Shown here: piece by piece, positions 26,312 to 34,164 of the stretch | Layout of the letters: every line of letters starts with the position of its first letter | How positions within the stretch are numbered: position 1 is the stretch's first letter | DNA from: an uncultured Collinsella sp. | GTDB lineage: Bacteria; Actinomycetota; Coriobacteriia; Coriobacteriales; Coriobacteriaceae | Direction: 5' to 3' | Assembly (NCBI GenBank): GCA_900551815.1 | Contig: URXE01000013.1 | Location: forward strand, 1 to 38,897 | DNA: 38,897 nucleotides | Program-made: the position numbers and the translations under genes | The notes under the pieces: model-generated | Told to the model about the DNA's origin: nothing | Databases searched by the model: none | Seen by the model: only the letters and a program-made list of their open reading frames with translations

Positions 26312-27694
26312 CTAGCGGGCTGTCGCTTTGGCTTGGGTGGCGCGATAGGTGCGTGCCGGGTGGCAAAGTAGTACCGCCACGACCATAAAGAACGCCGTGG
26401 TGCCCAGGCTGATGGGGTAGACCATCATGATGTTCGCAAAGGTGCGGAAGTGCGGGAACACGCAGAACACCCAATAGAAGCGGATGCCGCAGACGCAGAT
26501 CATGGTGATGAGGGCGGGCGTGAGCGAGATACCAAAGCCGCGTAGGTAGCCGGACATGTTTTCGTAGAACATGCTAAAGGCGTACGCCGGGAAGATCGAA
26601 CACACGCGGATATAGCCGATCGAGACGATGTTGGGATCGCTGTTGAACAGCGACAAGATCTCGCGCCCCAGGCCGACAATAACGATGATCGTGGTGAGCG
26701 CGACGATACCGCCTTCGACCAGGCAGACCTTGAGCGTTTTGGTGCAGCGGTCGATCTGGCGGGCACCGTGGTTTTGTCCCACAAAGGTGGTGCAAGCCTG
26801 GCTAAAGCTGTTGAGCAGGTTGTAGCATACGTACTCCAGGCTCATGGCGGCGCTCGATGCCGCCATGACCTCGGTGCCCAGGCTGTTGATGGCGGACTGG
26901 ATGATGATGTTGGCGACGGCAAAGACGGCGCTCTGGATGCCGGCGGGCAGGCCGATCTTAACGATGCGCTTGAGGGCGACGGGGTCGATAGCCAGGTCGC
27001 GCGGGGTGACGCGGACGACGGAGTCGGTCTTGAGCAGGCGGATAAAGAGCGTAGCGGCGCTGACGGTGTAGGCGATGGCGGTGGCGATGGCGACGCCCGC
27101 GACGCCCCAGTGGAGTACGGGGACAAAGATGAGGTCCAGGCCAATGTTGAGGACGGTGGACACGGCAAGCGCCTGCAGCGGCATGCGGGTGATGCCGACG
27201 GAGCGGAAGATCGCGGCCTCAAAGTTGTAGAGCAAGATCGAGGGCATGCTGAGCAAAAAGACGCGTAGGTAGAGCGAAGCGAGCGGCATGGTTTCGGCGG
27301 GAACGTTGAGCGCGGCGAGCATGGGCTCGGCAAAGATCTCGCCCAGTGCGATGACGACAAAGCCCACAAGTGCCATAAGAATCGAGGTGTGGACGGCGCG
27401 TTTGACCATGTTCTGATCGTTGCGGCCGATGGCGTTGGCGATGACCACGTTGGAGCCAAGCGACATGTCAATAAACAGGTTGAGCATAAGACTGGTAAGC
27501 GGAACATTGGAGCCGACCGCCGCCATGGCGAGGGTTCCCTGGTCGCCCGAGAAGTTACCGATGATGACCGTGGCGATGAGGTTCGACAGTTGCTCCAAGA
27601 TGCTCGTGGCGGCCACGGGGAAGGCGAACAGGGGAACATTGCGCCACAGCGATCCGGTGGTCATGTCAATGTGCTTAGATACGGTGTCAGCCAT
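26312..27694 (-). CDS. MATE-family efflux transporter, 460 aa
   Basis: Twelve predicted helices in two MATE repeats. The first half opens MTTGSLWRNVPLFAFPVAATSILEQL in family style. IIGNFSGDQGTLAMAAVG and SNVVIANAIGRNDQNMVKRAV follow, and the second half has the AACTTFVGQNHGARQ-type block (SQACTTFVGQNHGARQIDR). Members export drugs or cationic metabolites using Na+ or H+. No regulator is adjacent on the same strand. Confidence 0.92.
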   Translation of the reverse strand: MADTVSKHIDMTTGSLWRNVPLFAFPVAATSILEQLSNLIATVIIGNFSGDQGTLAMAAVGSNVPLTSLMLNLFIDMSLGSNVVIANAIGRNDQNMVKRAVHTSILMALVGFVVIALGEIFAEPMLAALNVPAETMPLASLYLRVFLLSMPSILLYNFEAAIFRSVGITRMPLQALAVSTVLNIGLDLIFVPVLHWGVAGVAIATAIAYTVSAATLFIRLLKTDSVVRVTPRDLAIDPVALKRIVKIGLPAGIQSAVFAVANIIIQSAINSLGTEVMAASSAAMSLEYVCYNLLNSFSQACTTFVGQNHGARQIDRCTKTLKVCLVEGGIVALTTIIVIVGLGREILSLFNSDPNIVSIGYIRVCSIFPAYAFSMFYENMSGYLRGFGISLTPALITMICVCGIRFYWVFCVFPHFRTFANIMMVYPISLGTTAFFMVVAVLLCHPARTYRATQAKATAR

Positions 27695-27756
27695 ACGCTC
27701 TCAATCTCTAACATGCTCTTTTGTGCTTATTTGCGCAGACGATGATACTCCTAATC

Positions 27757-27818
27757 GCCTAGTCATTGGGGACGTTCTAAAACGATTACTCATTCAAGAA
27801 CGTCCCCAATGACTAGGC
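27757..27818. repeat. Palindrome with 22-bp perfect stem, GGGGACGTTCT arms (copy 2)
   Basis: Positions 27757-27778 and 27797-27818 are perfectly complementary over 22 bases, with CATTGGGGACGTTCT at the inner end and an 18-base loop. The same core occurs at 7094-7141. It lies between the divergent MATE and RlmA-like genes. Confidence 0.85.
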
Positions 27819-27831
27819 GGGGAAGGCGTGC

Positions 27832-27837
27832 GACAAT
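27832..27837 (+). promoter_or_regulatory. Candidate -10 box GACAAT before the RlmA-like gene
   Basis: GACAAT lies 35 bases before ATG 27873 and 14 bases past the palindrome at 27757-27818. Confidence 0.3.
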
Positions 27838-27872
27838 GGTGGGCGTTGTGTTGTTCGCGCTAAGGAGTTGCC

Positions 27873-28688
27873 ATGTTGTTGTGTCCCGTTTGCCATGAGC
27901 CGCTGGTGGATGACGAACGCGGTGCTGCATGCGCGGGCGGGCACCGGTTTGACCGTGCGCGCGAGGGCTATCTATATCTATTGCGCTCGTCCAAGAGCGG
28001 CGACTCCATGGGCGATCCCAAGTCACAGGCGCGCAGCCGTCGTGACTTTCTGAACCGTGGATACTACGCGCCGTTGCGCGATGCGATGGTCGAGCTGGTG
28101 CGCAAGCAGGTGTCTGGGCGTGCTGCGTCTACGAGCGGTCCCATGACGCTGCTCGATATTTGCTGCGGCGAGGGCTATTACACCAGCGCCATGGGCGCGG
28201 TGCCGGGCGTGGACGCTTACGGGTTCGACTTGGGCAAAGAGATGGTGCGCCTGGCCGCCAAACGCGGCGATGCGACCTATTTTGTGGCCAACATGAAGGA
28301 TATCCCCGTGGCCGATGGCGCCTTCGATATGGTGACTGAACTCTTTGCTCCCTTTAACGAGCGCGAGTTTGCCCGCGTGCTGGCGCCCGAGGGCTCGCTC
28401 TACACCGTGGTGCCAGGTGCCCGTCATCTCTTTGGGCTCAAGGAGGTGCTCTACGACACGCCGTACCTTAACGATGAGAAGCTGCCGCAGACCACCGAGC
28501 TCGAGTTGGTCGGAACGCAGCGGGTGTCTGCGAATATTACGCTTAAGACCCAGGCCGACATCGAGGCGGTGTTCCAGATGACGCCGTACTACTACCGCAC
28601 GCGCCCTGCCGACAAAGAGCGTCTGGCAAACCTGGACACGCTCCAGACCGACATCGACTTCATCATCGCCGAGTACCGTCACAGCTAA
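27873..28688 (+). CDS. RlmA-like 23S rRNA (guanine-N1) methyltransferase, 271 aa
   Basis: The N-terminus is a zinc site (Cys4, Cys7, Cys20 and His24), as in RlmA(I)/RrmA, then the conserved DRAREGYLYLL segment. A class I SAM methyltransferase fold follows, with motif I LLDICCGEGYYTS and motif IV FDMVTELFAPFNEREFARVL. RlmA enzymes methylate G745 of 23S rRNA; RlmA(II)/TlrB relatives methylate G748 and give tylosin resistance. Which type this is cannot be told by eye. AAGGAG lies 5-6 bases before the ATG. Confidence 0.88.
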   Translation: MLLCPVCHEPLVDDERGAACAGGHRFDRAREGYLYLLRSSKSGDSMGDPKSQARSRRDFLNRGYYAPLRDAMVELVRKQVSGRAASTSGPMTLLDICCGEGYYTSAMGAVPGVDAYGFDLGKEMVRLAAKRGDATYFVANMKDIPVADGAFDMVTELFAPFNEREFARVLAPEGSLYTVVPGARHLFGLKEVLYDTPYLNDEKLPQTTELELVGTQRVSANITLKTQADIEAVFQMTPYYYRTRPADKERLANLDTLQTDIDFIIAEYRHS

Positions 28689-28689
28689 C

Positions 28690-28726
28690 AACTTGCCAAA
28701 AAGGGACAGGTTTATTTTGGCAGGTT
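28690..28726. repeat. Intergenic hairpin with AAAGGGACAG core (variant)
   Basis: AACTTGCCAAAA (28690-28701) pairs with TTTTGGCAGGTT (28715-28726) at 11 of 12 positions around AGGGACAGG. It begins 2 bases after the methyltransferase stop. Its arms differ from the TGTGACAAAGGG hairpins, but the AGGGACAG core is shared. Confidence 0.65.
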
Positions 28727-28742
28727 TTATCTGGCCAAACGT

Positions 28743-28780
28743 AAAGGGCCGACCGCGGAGATGCGCGATCGGCCCTTTTT
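28743..28780 (+). terminator. Rho-independent terminator
   Basis: AAAGGGCCGA (28743-28752) pairs with TCGGCCCTTT (28769-28778), with an inner CGCG stem, followed by TT. It serves the methyltransferase and, by its complementary strand, perhaps the convergent gene at 28817. Confidence 0.8.
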
Positions 28781-28816
28781 AGTTGCTTGGCTGCAGAGGT
28801 TATGAGAAGCGAGTGC

Positions 28817-29218
28817 TTACAGGCGGTCCTTGTTCTCGGTCTTAACGGCGTGCGCCTGCTGAACAAAGAACAGGTCGTACACCACGATGACAAAGGCGAC
28901 GATATTGACGGAGCTGCCGCCGAGCGCGGGAAGCGTGAGCACGGCTTGGAGGAGCGTAGCTGCCGCGGCAACGATACCGAGCTTAAATGCGCCGTCTACC
29001 TGCGAGGGCTTGTTGGCGCCCTTGATACCGGCGACGCCTGCCGCAAAGTCGACAAGGCCTTTAATAATCACAACGACAGCAGCGAGCATGGCGTTCGATC
29101 CGTAGACGGATTCAAATTTGCCGGTCGCGATGCCGGCGATTCCGATGACGAGGCTGGCGATGCCCAGAACAAAATAGATGAGGGCAAGGATTTTGAGTGT
29201 CTTGCGCGCGGCGCTCAT
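28817..29218 (-). CDS. Small four-helix membrane protein of unknown function, 133 aa
   Basis: I do not recognise the family. Four hydrophobic segments alternate with short loops (ILALIYFVLGIASLVIGIAGI, AMLAAVVVIIKGLVDFAAGVA, LGIVAAAATLLQAVLTLPAL, NIVAFVIVVYDLFFVQQA), with a short charged tail. ATG 29218 is chosen because AAAGGACT lies directly upstream; the longer frame to 29272 lacks such a site. A TACAAT box is at 29287-29292 on the minus strand. No functional context is evident. Confidence 0.75.
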   Translation of the reverse strand: MSAARKTLKILALIYFVLGIASLVIGIAGIATGKFESVYGSNAMLAAVVVIIKGLVDFAAGVAGIKGANKPSQVDGAFKLGIVAAAATLLQAVLTLPALGGSSVNIVAFVIVVYDLFFVQQAHAVKTENKDRL

Positions 29219-29286
29219 AGGTAGTCCTTTCGATGCGGGCGCTGCCAGTCTGGCGCGTCCCATATGCTGCACATAACGTGAAGCAC

Positions 29287-29292
29287 ATTGTA
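29287..29292 (-). promoter_or_regulatory. Candidate -10 box TACAAT of the small membrane gene
   Basis: ATTGTA on the plus strand reads TACAAT on minus, 68 bases before ATG 29218. Confidence 0.3.
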
Positions 29293-29446
29293 GTTCAACG
29301 TGACGGCGTGTGTGTCAGAAAGCGCTTCTCGTCTGTGCAGGGCAATCTTTCAAAAAGGAAAGCCAGCTGTAAGGCAAATCGATGGCAGTTCATGTGCGGC
29401 GCTGCGATGATGGGGCCATGGTAAGAGCTGGTCTCAAGGAGGAGCC

Positions 29447-29590
29447 ATGATGTACGGAACAGGTCAAGTGCGTGAGCCGCGGTCGTTGGGGAGGCGCATG
29501 AGTGATTCCGTGATCGCTGCCGTGTGCACGGGATTGATGGCGGTGCTTTGCGTTGGGATGCTGTGGACCATGTCGCATGTGGGACAATAG
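29447..29590 (+). CDS. Small single-helix membrane protein, 47 aa
   Basis: A short frame below normal gene-finder limits. AAGGAGG (29436-29442) stands 4 bases before ATG 29447 and 7 before ATG 29450, which is among the strongest ribosome sites in the window. A charged N-terminal third (REPRSLGRRMSD) is followed by one hydrophobic helix (VIAAVCTGLMAVLCVGMLW) and a six-residue tail. The next gene's putative -10 box (GACAAT, 29583-29588) overlaps its last codons. No family is recognised and no function is proposed. Confidence 0.6.
   Translation: MMYGTGQVREPRSLGRRMSDSVIAAVCTGLMAVLCVGMLWTMSHVGQ
29583..29588 (+). promoter_or_regulatory. Candidate -10 box GACAAT before rsmJ-like gene
   Basis: GACAAT lies 65 bases before ATG 29654, inside the end of the 47-aa ORF. 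Confidence 0.25.
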
Positions 29591-29653
29591 CGGATGGTTG
29601 GGCGTCGTCATGAACGGCGCTCGCGCATTCGTTTTGCTTGTTAAGGAGTGCTC

Positions 29654-30358
29654 ATGGGCGTCGTCGATCCCTTTTCTGTTGCTCGGGCGGCAGGACTCGA
29701 GTTAACCAGGACACCCGAGGGCCTCACGCTCACCGACGGCACGATGGAGCTGCGTGCCGATTTTACCCGCATGCTTCCGCGGCTCAAGCAGGGCCGTCTG
29801 CAGCAAGAGCTGTTGGTAAAGGCTGCGCGCACAAAAGGCATCGAGCGCCCATGGGCGATTGACGCCACGGCAGGCTTTGGCGAGGACTCGCTGCTGCTGG
29901 CGGCCGCGGGCTTTACCGTCGATCTGTATGAGCAGGATTGCGTGATCGCGGCGCTCCTCAAGGATGCCTTGGATCGTGCGGCAGATGATCCGGCGCTTGC
30001 GGCTGCCGTGTCACGCATGCGTTTACATGCGAGCGAGGACAGTATTGCCGGCCTTCGCCATGTAGCTGAGCTGATCGGTCAGGGCGAGCTTGCTGCTCCC
30101 GACGTGGTGTATCTGGATCCCATGTTTCCCGGGCGCACCAAGAGCGCGGCGGTTAAAAAGAAGTTCCAACTCTTGCACCATCTGGAACAGCCGTGTGCCG
30201 ATGAGAAGACGCTGGTCGAAGCCGCGCTTGCGGTGCTCCCGCGCAAGGTCGTTATCAAACGGCCGGCGAAGGGACCACTGCTTGCCGGCGTTAAGCCGAG
30301 CTATCAGCTTGCGGGCAAGGCCGTCCGCTACGATGTTTTGGTGCCGCCGCGCCCGTAG
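29654..30358 (+). CDS. rsmJ: RsmJ-like 16S rRNA (guanine-1516-N2) methyltransferase
   Basis: A class I SAM methyltransferase matching RsmJ. Motif I is AIDATAGFGEDSLLLAAAG, with the acidic YEQD after beta-2. The distinctive VYLDPMFPGRTKSAAVKKK block carries the catalytic DPMFP motif (an N-methyltransferase NPPF-type site). RsmJ enzymes methylate G1516 in 16S rRNA. At 234 residues it is close to the E. coli length. AAGGAG is 5 bases before the ATG. Confidence 0.88.
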   Translation: MGVVDPFSVARAAGLELTRTPEGLTLTDGTMELRADFTRMLPRLKQGRLQQELLVKAARTKGIERPWAIDATAGFGEDSLLLAAAGFTVDLYEQDCVIAALLKDALDRAADDPALAAAVSRMRLHASEDSIAGLRHVAELIGQGELAAPDVVYLDPMFPGRTKSAAVKKKFQLLHHLEQPCADEKTLVEAALAVLPRKVVIKRPAKGPLLAGVKPSYQLAGKAVRYDVLVPPRP

Positions 30359-30406
30359 CTTGCGTGCGATGGCTGGCACTCCGCCAGCGCCGTGCCGATG
30401 CGTGGC

Positions 30407-30703
30407 CTATTTCCAGGGGTGCGACGTTAGATGCCATCCGCCGCAGTATTCGCATTTGTAGCAGGCCAAACCGCGCCGTCCGCGGTTTTCGCAGTCGGCC
30501 ATGACTGCCTCGGCCTCGGCGCGCGTGTCGTAACGGTTTTTGCGCTCGCACGACTTGTAGCGCCAGGCTTCATCGCGCTCGGCGTCTAGTGCGTCGCGGC
30601 GCTCGTCTTCGCGTGCAAACAGGTCGCTCATATCGCCGCCCGTGGCAGCGCCCAAAAACTCGCTTTTGGCTTTTGACCAGGCGGCTCGCTTTTTGCTCCC
30701 CAT
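30407..30703 (-). CDS. Small zinc-finger-like protein of unknown function, 98 aa
   Basis: A basic N-terminus (GSKKRAAWSKAKSEFLGA) precedes an acidic helix and a C-terminal putative metal site with cysteines at 81, 84 and 87 and a histidine at 91 (CYKCEYCGGWHLTS). Similar C-terminal ribbons occur in several small actinobacterial and phage proteins. I do not know the family or function. ATG 30703 is favoured; a TTG at 30724 is also in frame. It is divergent from the GNAT gene, and the intergenic region contains a 9-bp palindrome. Confidence 0.75.
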   Translation of the reverse strand: MGSKKRAAWSKAKSEFLGAATGGDMSDLFAREDERRDALDAERDEAWRYKSCERKNRYDTRAEAEAVMADCENRGRRGLACYKCEYCGGWHLTSHPWK

Positions 30704-30727
30704 CTGCTTCGCGCCCCTCTCCAAACG

Positions 30728-30759
30728 TTGGTATCATTGCTCAATCAAAGTGATACCAA
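30728..30759. promoter_or_regulatory. Inverted repeat TTGGTATCA...TGATACCAA between divergent genes
   Basis: TTGGTATCA (30728-30736) and TGATACCAA (30751-30759) are perfectly complementary with a 14-base spacer. It lies between the divergent zinc-finger and GNAT genes. It could be an operator or simply hold back-to-back promoters. Confidence 0.4.
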
Positions 30760-30780
30760 TAAACGTGAGGTCGCCGCGTG

Positions 30781-31269
30781 ATGATCAGAAAAACCCTCGA
30801 TACCGACATTCCCGCCATCATGGCTATCTATGACGCGGCCCGCGCCTTTATGCGTGCGCATGGCAACGCCACGCAGTGGCCCGAGGGCACGCCTTCTGCC
30901 GAGCAGCTGGCTGCCGATATCGCCGCCGGTGGCAGCTATGTGTGCGAAGTCGACGGCCGCGTGGTGGCGACGTTTGCCTTTTTACCGGGCCCGGACGAGT
31001 GCTATGACGTAATTGAGGACGGTCAATGGCGTAGCGACACTCCGTACGCCGTGCTGCACCGTGTGGCATCCGACGGCACCGTGCACGGTATCGCGGCTGC
31101 GATGTTTGCCTTTGCCAAGGAGCGTGCCGATCACCTGCGCATCGACACACATCAGGACAACCTGCCCATGCAGGGTGCGAGTATTAAGGCGGGGTTTGAG
31201 CGTGCCGGCGTCGTCTATGTATCCGACGGCACGGCGCGTGTTGCGTTTGATTGGCTGCGCGAGGTGTAA
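30781..31269 (+). CDS. GNAT-family N-acetyltransferase, 162 aa
   Basis: A single Gcn5-type acetyltransferase domain: IRKTLDTDIPAIMAIYDAA at the start, the central CEVDGRVVATFAF strand pair, LHRVASDGTVHGIAAAMFAFA near the acetyl-CoA site, and RIDTHQDNLPMQGASIKAGFERAG at the C-terminus. The HQDN/GFE blocks match uncharacterised GNATs of Firmicutes and Actinobacteria. The acceptor is unknown. ATG 30781 is preferred over GTG 30778; GTGAGG lies about 11 bases upstream. Confidence 0.88.
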   Translation: MIRKTLDTDIPAIMAIYDAARAFMRAHGNATQWPEGTPSAEQLAADIAAGGSYVCEVDGRVVATFAFLPGPDECYDVIEDGQWRSDTPYAVLHRVASDGTVHGIAAAMFAFAKERADHLRIDTHQDNLPMQGASIKAGFERAGVVYVSDGTARVAFDWLREV

Positions 31270-31303
31270 AAGCCGGGCCTCACGGCAACAAGTCATTCGA
31301 ACG

Positions 31304-31326
31304 AAAAATGGCCCCAAACGGGGCCA
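31304..31326 (-). terminator. Terminator for mscL (minus strand)
   Basis: TGGCCCC/GGGGCCA (31309-31315, 31320-31326) with AAAC loop; on the minus strand it is followed by TTTTT (31304-31308). It is 64 bases downstream of the mscL stop. Confidence 0.75.
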
Positions 31327-31389
31327 AATTAAGTTGATTGCGGCGTCTGGGGTGCTTGCCGTGTGGTTGAAAGTGCTGCGCCTACGCGA

Positions 31390-31815
31390 CTATTCCTTGG
31401 GCAGCTCACTTCCGCAGTGGCAGCACTTGGTCGCGCCTTCGTGCACCTCTTCCAGACAATACGGGCAGACGGGTGCCGGCGCGGCTTCCTCGGCGGTGGT
31501 GCCGGCCAGCTTATCGCCAATCTCCTGCGCCTTGTTAAACGCCTTGACGATGGCAAAGACGATGGCAGCGACAATTAAAAAGTTGATGCACGCGCCAATG
31601 AACGCTCCAAAGTCGATATTGGTTCCCGGCACCACCAGCCCCGAGATCTCGGTGGCGCTGCCGCCGGCAATCACGGAGATAAGCGGGTTAATGATGTTAT
31701 CGGTAAGCGAGGTCACGATGGCAGTGAATGCGCCGCCGATAATCACGCCGACGGCCATGTCTATCACGTTGCCGCGATTAATGAATTCCTTGAACTCGTT
31801 GAGCAATGCCTTCAT
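31390..31815 (-). CDS. mscL: Large-conductance mechanosensitive channel MscL with C-terminal zinc ribbon
   Basis: MscL opens at high membrane tension to release solutes. Typical features are LLNEFKEFINRGNVIDMAVGVIIGGAFTAIVTSLTDNIINPLI (TM1) and the FGAFIGACINFLIVAAIVFAIVKAFN TM2. The protein ends in a Cys-rich tail CPYCLEEVHEGATKCCHCGS that looks like a zinc ribbon, replacing the usual short charged helix. ATG 31815 follows GAGGAG by about 6 bases. A terminator follows the stop on the minus strand. Confidence 0.93.
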   Translation of the reverse strand: MKALLNEFKEFINRGNVIDMAVGVIIGGAFTAIVTSLTDNIINPLISVIAGGSATEISGLVVPGTNIDFGAFIGACINFLIVAAIVFAIVKAFNKAQEIGDKLAGTTAEEAAPAPVCPYCLEEVHEGATKCCHCGSELPKE

Positions 31816-32060
31816 GGTGACTCCTCGCTGTTGTGAGGCTCGCGTTGTTACTGCCCCAGATGAACCCGGGCAGACAAAAAGGGGAGGTGCCGGCTTTCGC
31901 AAGGCGCGAACCTACGAAAATCGCCGCGCGGCAACGCAGGGCGATGAGCTCGGTCGGGGGATAGGGCCCGCTTCGCCCGCCGGCCCGTAAATTGTATCAT
32001 CCAGTGTGGAACGAGGGTGCCCGTTGCCGCGTGCGATGGGCTTGCAATAAGAGGAGAGCC

Positions 32061-34071
32061 ATGTCGAAGCAAGCGGTCGTTGGAATCTTGGCACATGTCG
32101 ATGCCGGCAAGACCACGCTGGCCGAGGCCATGTTGTTCAACGCGGGCCGCATTCGCAAGCGCGGACGCGTGGACGATGGCGATTCGCACCTGGACACTGA
32201 CGCGATTGAGCGCGAGCGCGGTATCACGATCTTCTCGTCGCAGGCCGTGCTCGATCACGGCGATACCCATGTCATGCTCGTGGATGCGCCGGGGCATGTC
32301 GATTTTTCAGCCGAGGCGGAGCGCACGCTGCGCGCACTCGACTACGCGATTTTGGTTGTGGGTGCCAACGATGGCGTGCAGGGACACACCGAAACCCTGT
32401 GGCGCCTGCTTGCGCGCTATGACATTCCGACGTTCATCTATAATCTATATCAACAAAATCGATTTGGAGAATCCCGGCCGCGATGTTTTGCTGGCACAGC
32501 TTGGGCAGCGTCTTTCCGAGGGCTGCCTGGATGCCAACGAACTGCTGGCGGGCGGCGCCGTTCAGGAGGACGCTGCTGCGTTGGACGAGGCGGCGCTCGA
32601 GGAGTTTTTTGAAGCGGGCGAGCTTTCTGTCGCAACGCTGTCGCGCATGGTTGCCGAGCGCAAGCTCTTTCCCTGCTTTGCCGGCTCGGCGCTCAGGGAC
32701 CAGGGCGTGGACGAACTGCTGGATGGCATATGTGCGCTGATGCGCGAACAGGCGTGGCTCCCGGAGTTTGCCGCGCGCGTCTATCGTGTCAGCCGCGGGG
32801 ATCGCGGCGAGCGTTTGGCTTGGGTTAAAGTGACCGGCGGCACGCTGCACGCAAAACAGATGATTGGCGGACGTTCCGGTGCCGAGGCATGGGAGCAAAA
32901 GATCGATCAGGTGCGCATCTATAACGGCGAGAAATACGAGCTTGCACAGAAAGTTGCCGCTGGCGGCATCTGCGCCGTGACGGGTCTTGCACACGTTCGC
33001 CCAGGGGACGCCCTGGGCGCGGAGCCCGCGGGCGATGCGCCCGTCATTGCGCCAGTCCTTACCTATACGGTGCTTCCGGGCGAACACGATGTCCACGCGG
33101 TGTTCAAAGCACTGACTGAGTTGGCGGACGAAGATCCTATGCTCGGCATAAGCTGGAATACGCATCTTGAGCAGATTCATTTGCAGTTGATGGGCGCCGT
33201 GCAGCTCGAGGTCGTGCAGCGGGTGTTGGCCGATCGCTTTGGCCTTTCGATTGATTTTGAGTCTGGCGGCATTCTCTATAAGGAGACTATTTCGCAGCCG
33301 GTCGAGGGCGTGGGCCACTTTGAGCCACTGCGCCACTATGCCGAGGTACATCTGCGCCTGGAGCCATTGCCGGCGGGTTCGGGCGTGCAGTTTGGCACCG
33401 TTACCTCGACCGACGAGCTCGATCTTAACTGGCAGCGTCTGGCGCTCACCAACGCCATGGAGCGCGATCACCTGGGCGTGCTGACCGGCTCTCCCATCAC
33501 CGATGTGCGCATTACGCTCACGGGCGGCCGTGCGCATGCCAAACACACCGAGGGCGGCGATTTTCGCCAGGCCACGTACCGCGCGATTCGTCAGGGTTTG
33601 ATGCAGGCGCGTGAGGCCGGCGCGGCGGTGCTGTTGGAGCCGTGGTATCGCTTTGAACTCGAGGTGCCGGGGGAGTGCGTGGGCCGGGCGCTCTCGGATG
33701 CCACACGCATGGGTGCCGAGTACGAGCCGCCGACGATAGCGGGAGACCGGGCGAAGCTTGTGGGTCGTGTGCCGGCATCTGAGGTGCAGGATTACGCGCT
33801 AGAGGTGGCCGCCTACACGAGTGGTCGCGGTCATCTGTACCTGGAGTTCGCCGGCTATGCGGCTTGCCATGATGCCGAGCGCGTCATCGAGGCGGCCGCC
33901 TATGAGCCCGAGGCCGATCTGCCCAACACGCCCGATTCGGTCTTTTGCGCTCACGGCGCCGGTTACACGGTCAAATGGTACGACGTACCCGCCGCAGCCC
34001 ACGTAAAGGTCGATCCCGCCACCTTCCGCCCCTGGCGAGCGGCGGACGCCGAGTTTTTCGGCCACATGTGA
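32061..34071 (+). pseudogene. TetM-like translational GTPase, broken by a 7-bp tandem duplication
   Basis: If one copy of ATCTATA at 32436-32449 is removed, the frame is a 667-residue EF-G/Tet(M)-type GTPase. G1 is AHVDAGKTT (residues 11-19), then ERERGITI (G2 region), G3 DAPGH and G4 NKID immediately after the break. Domains II-V follow to ATG-downstream residue GHM. As read, the first frame runs into unrelated sequence and stops at 32612; the second begins in practice at 32449 and encodes 540 residues. Tet(M/O/W) proteins dislodge tetracycline from ribosomes. Many chromosomal relatives are annotated the same way without proof of resistance, so resistance is not inferred here. ATG 32061 is preceded by GAGGAG. 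A 13-bp hairpin covers the stop. Confidence 0.85.
32436..32449 (+). repeat. 7-bp tandem duplication ATCTATA causing frameshift
   Basis: Two adjacent copies, 32436-32442 and 32443-32449. Deleting one restores TTC ATC TAT ATC AAC AAA ATC GAT, i.e. FIYINKID with the conserved G4 motif. Confidence 0.9.
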
Positions 34072-34097
34072 CAAAGGGACAGTTCCTTTGTCACATG
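34065..34097. repeat. Intergenic hairpin, 13-bp perfect stem (copy 3)
   Basis: CATGTGACAAAGG (34065-34077) and CCTTTGTCACATG (34085-34097) pair perfectly. The left arm contains the stop codon of the GTPase gene. It may act as an attenuator or terminator without a T tract. Confidence 0.8.
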
Positions 34098-34100
34098 CTA

Positions 34101-34130
34101 TTGGTATAACTCGGTATAAGTTGGTATAAC
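34101..34130 (+). promoter_or_regulatory. Three tandem 10-bp GGTATAA units upstream of AAA ATPase gene
   Basis: TTGGTATAAC, TCGGTATAAG and TTGGTATAAC follow each other without gaps, 35 bases before ATG 34165. Ten-base phasing puts each GGTATAA on the same face of the helix. Each contains a TATAA that could be a -10. Confidence 0.55.
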
Positions 34131-34164
34131 TATTGCCAGGGTTTGCCAATCCGAGGAGGCCGAC

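Noticed and set aside
32434..33546. Minus-strand 370-aa ORF across the TetM-like gene
   Set aside because: Antisense to a frame with clear GTPase similarity; no start signal.
32061..34071. Firm claim of tetracycline resistance
   Set aside because: The gene is frameshifted as given and chromosomal TetM-like GTPases are often not resistance proteins.
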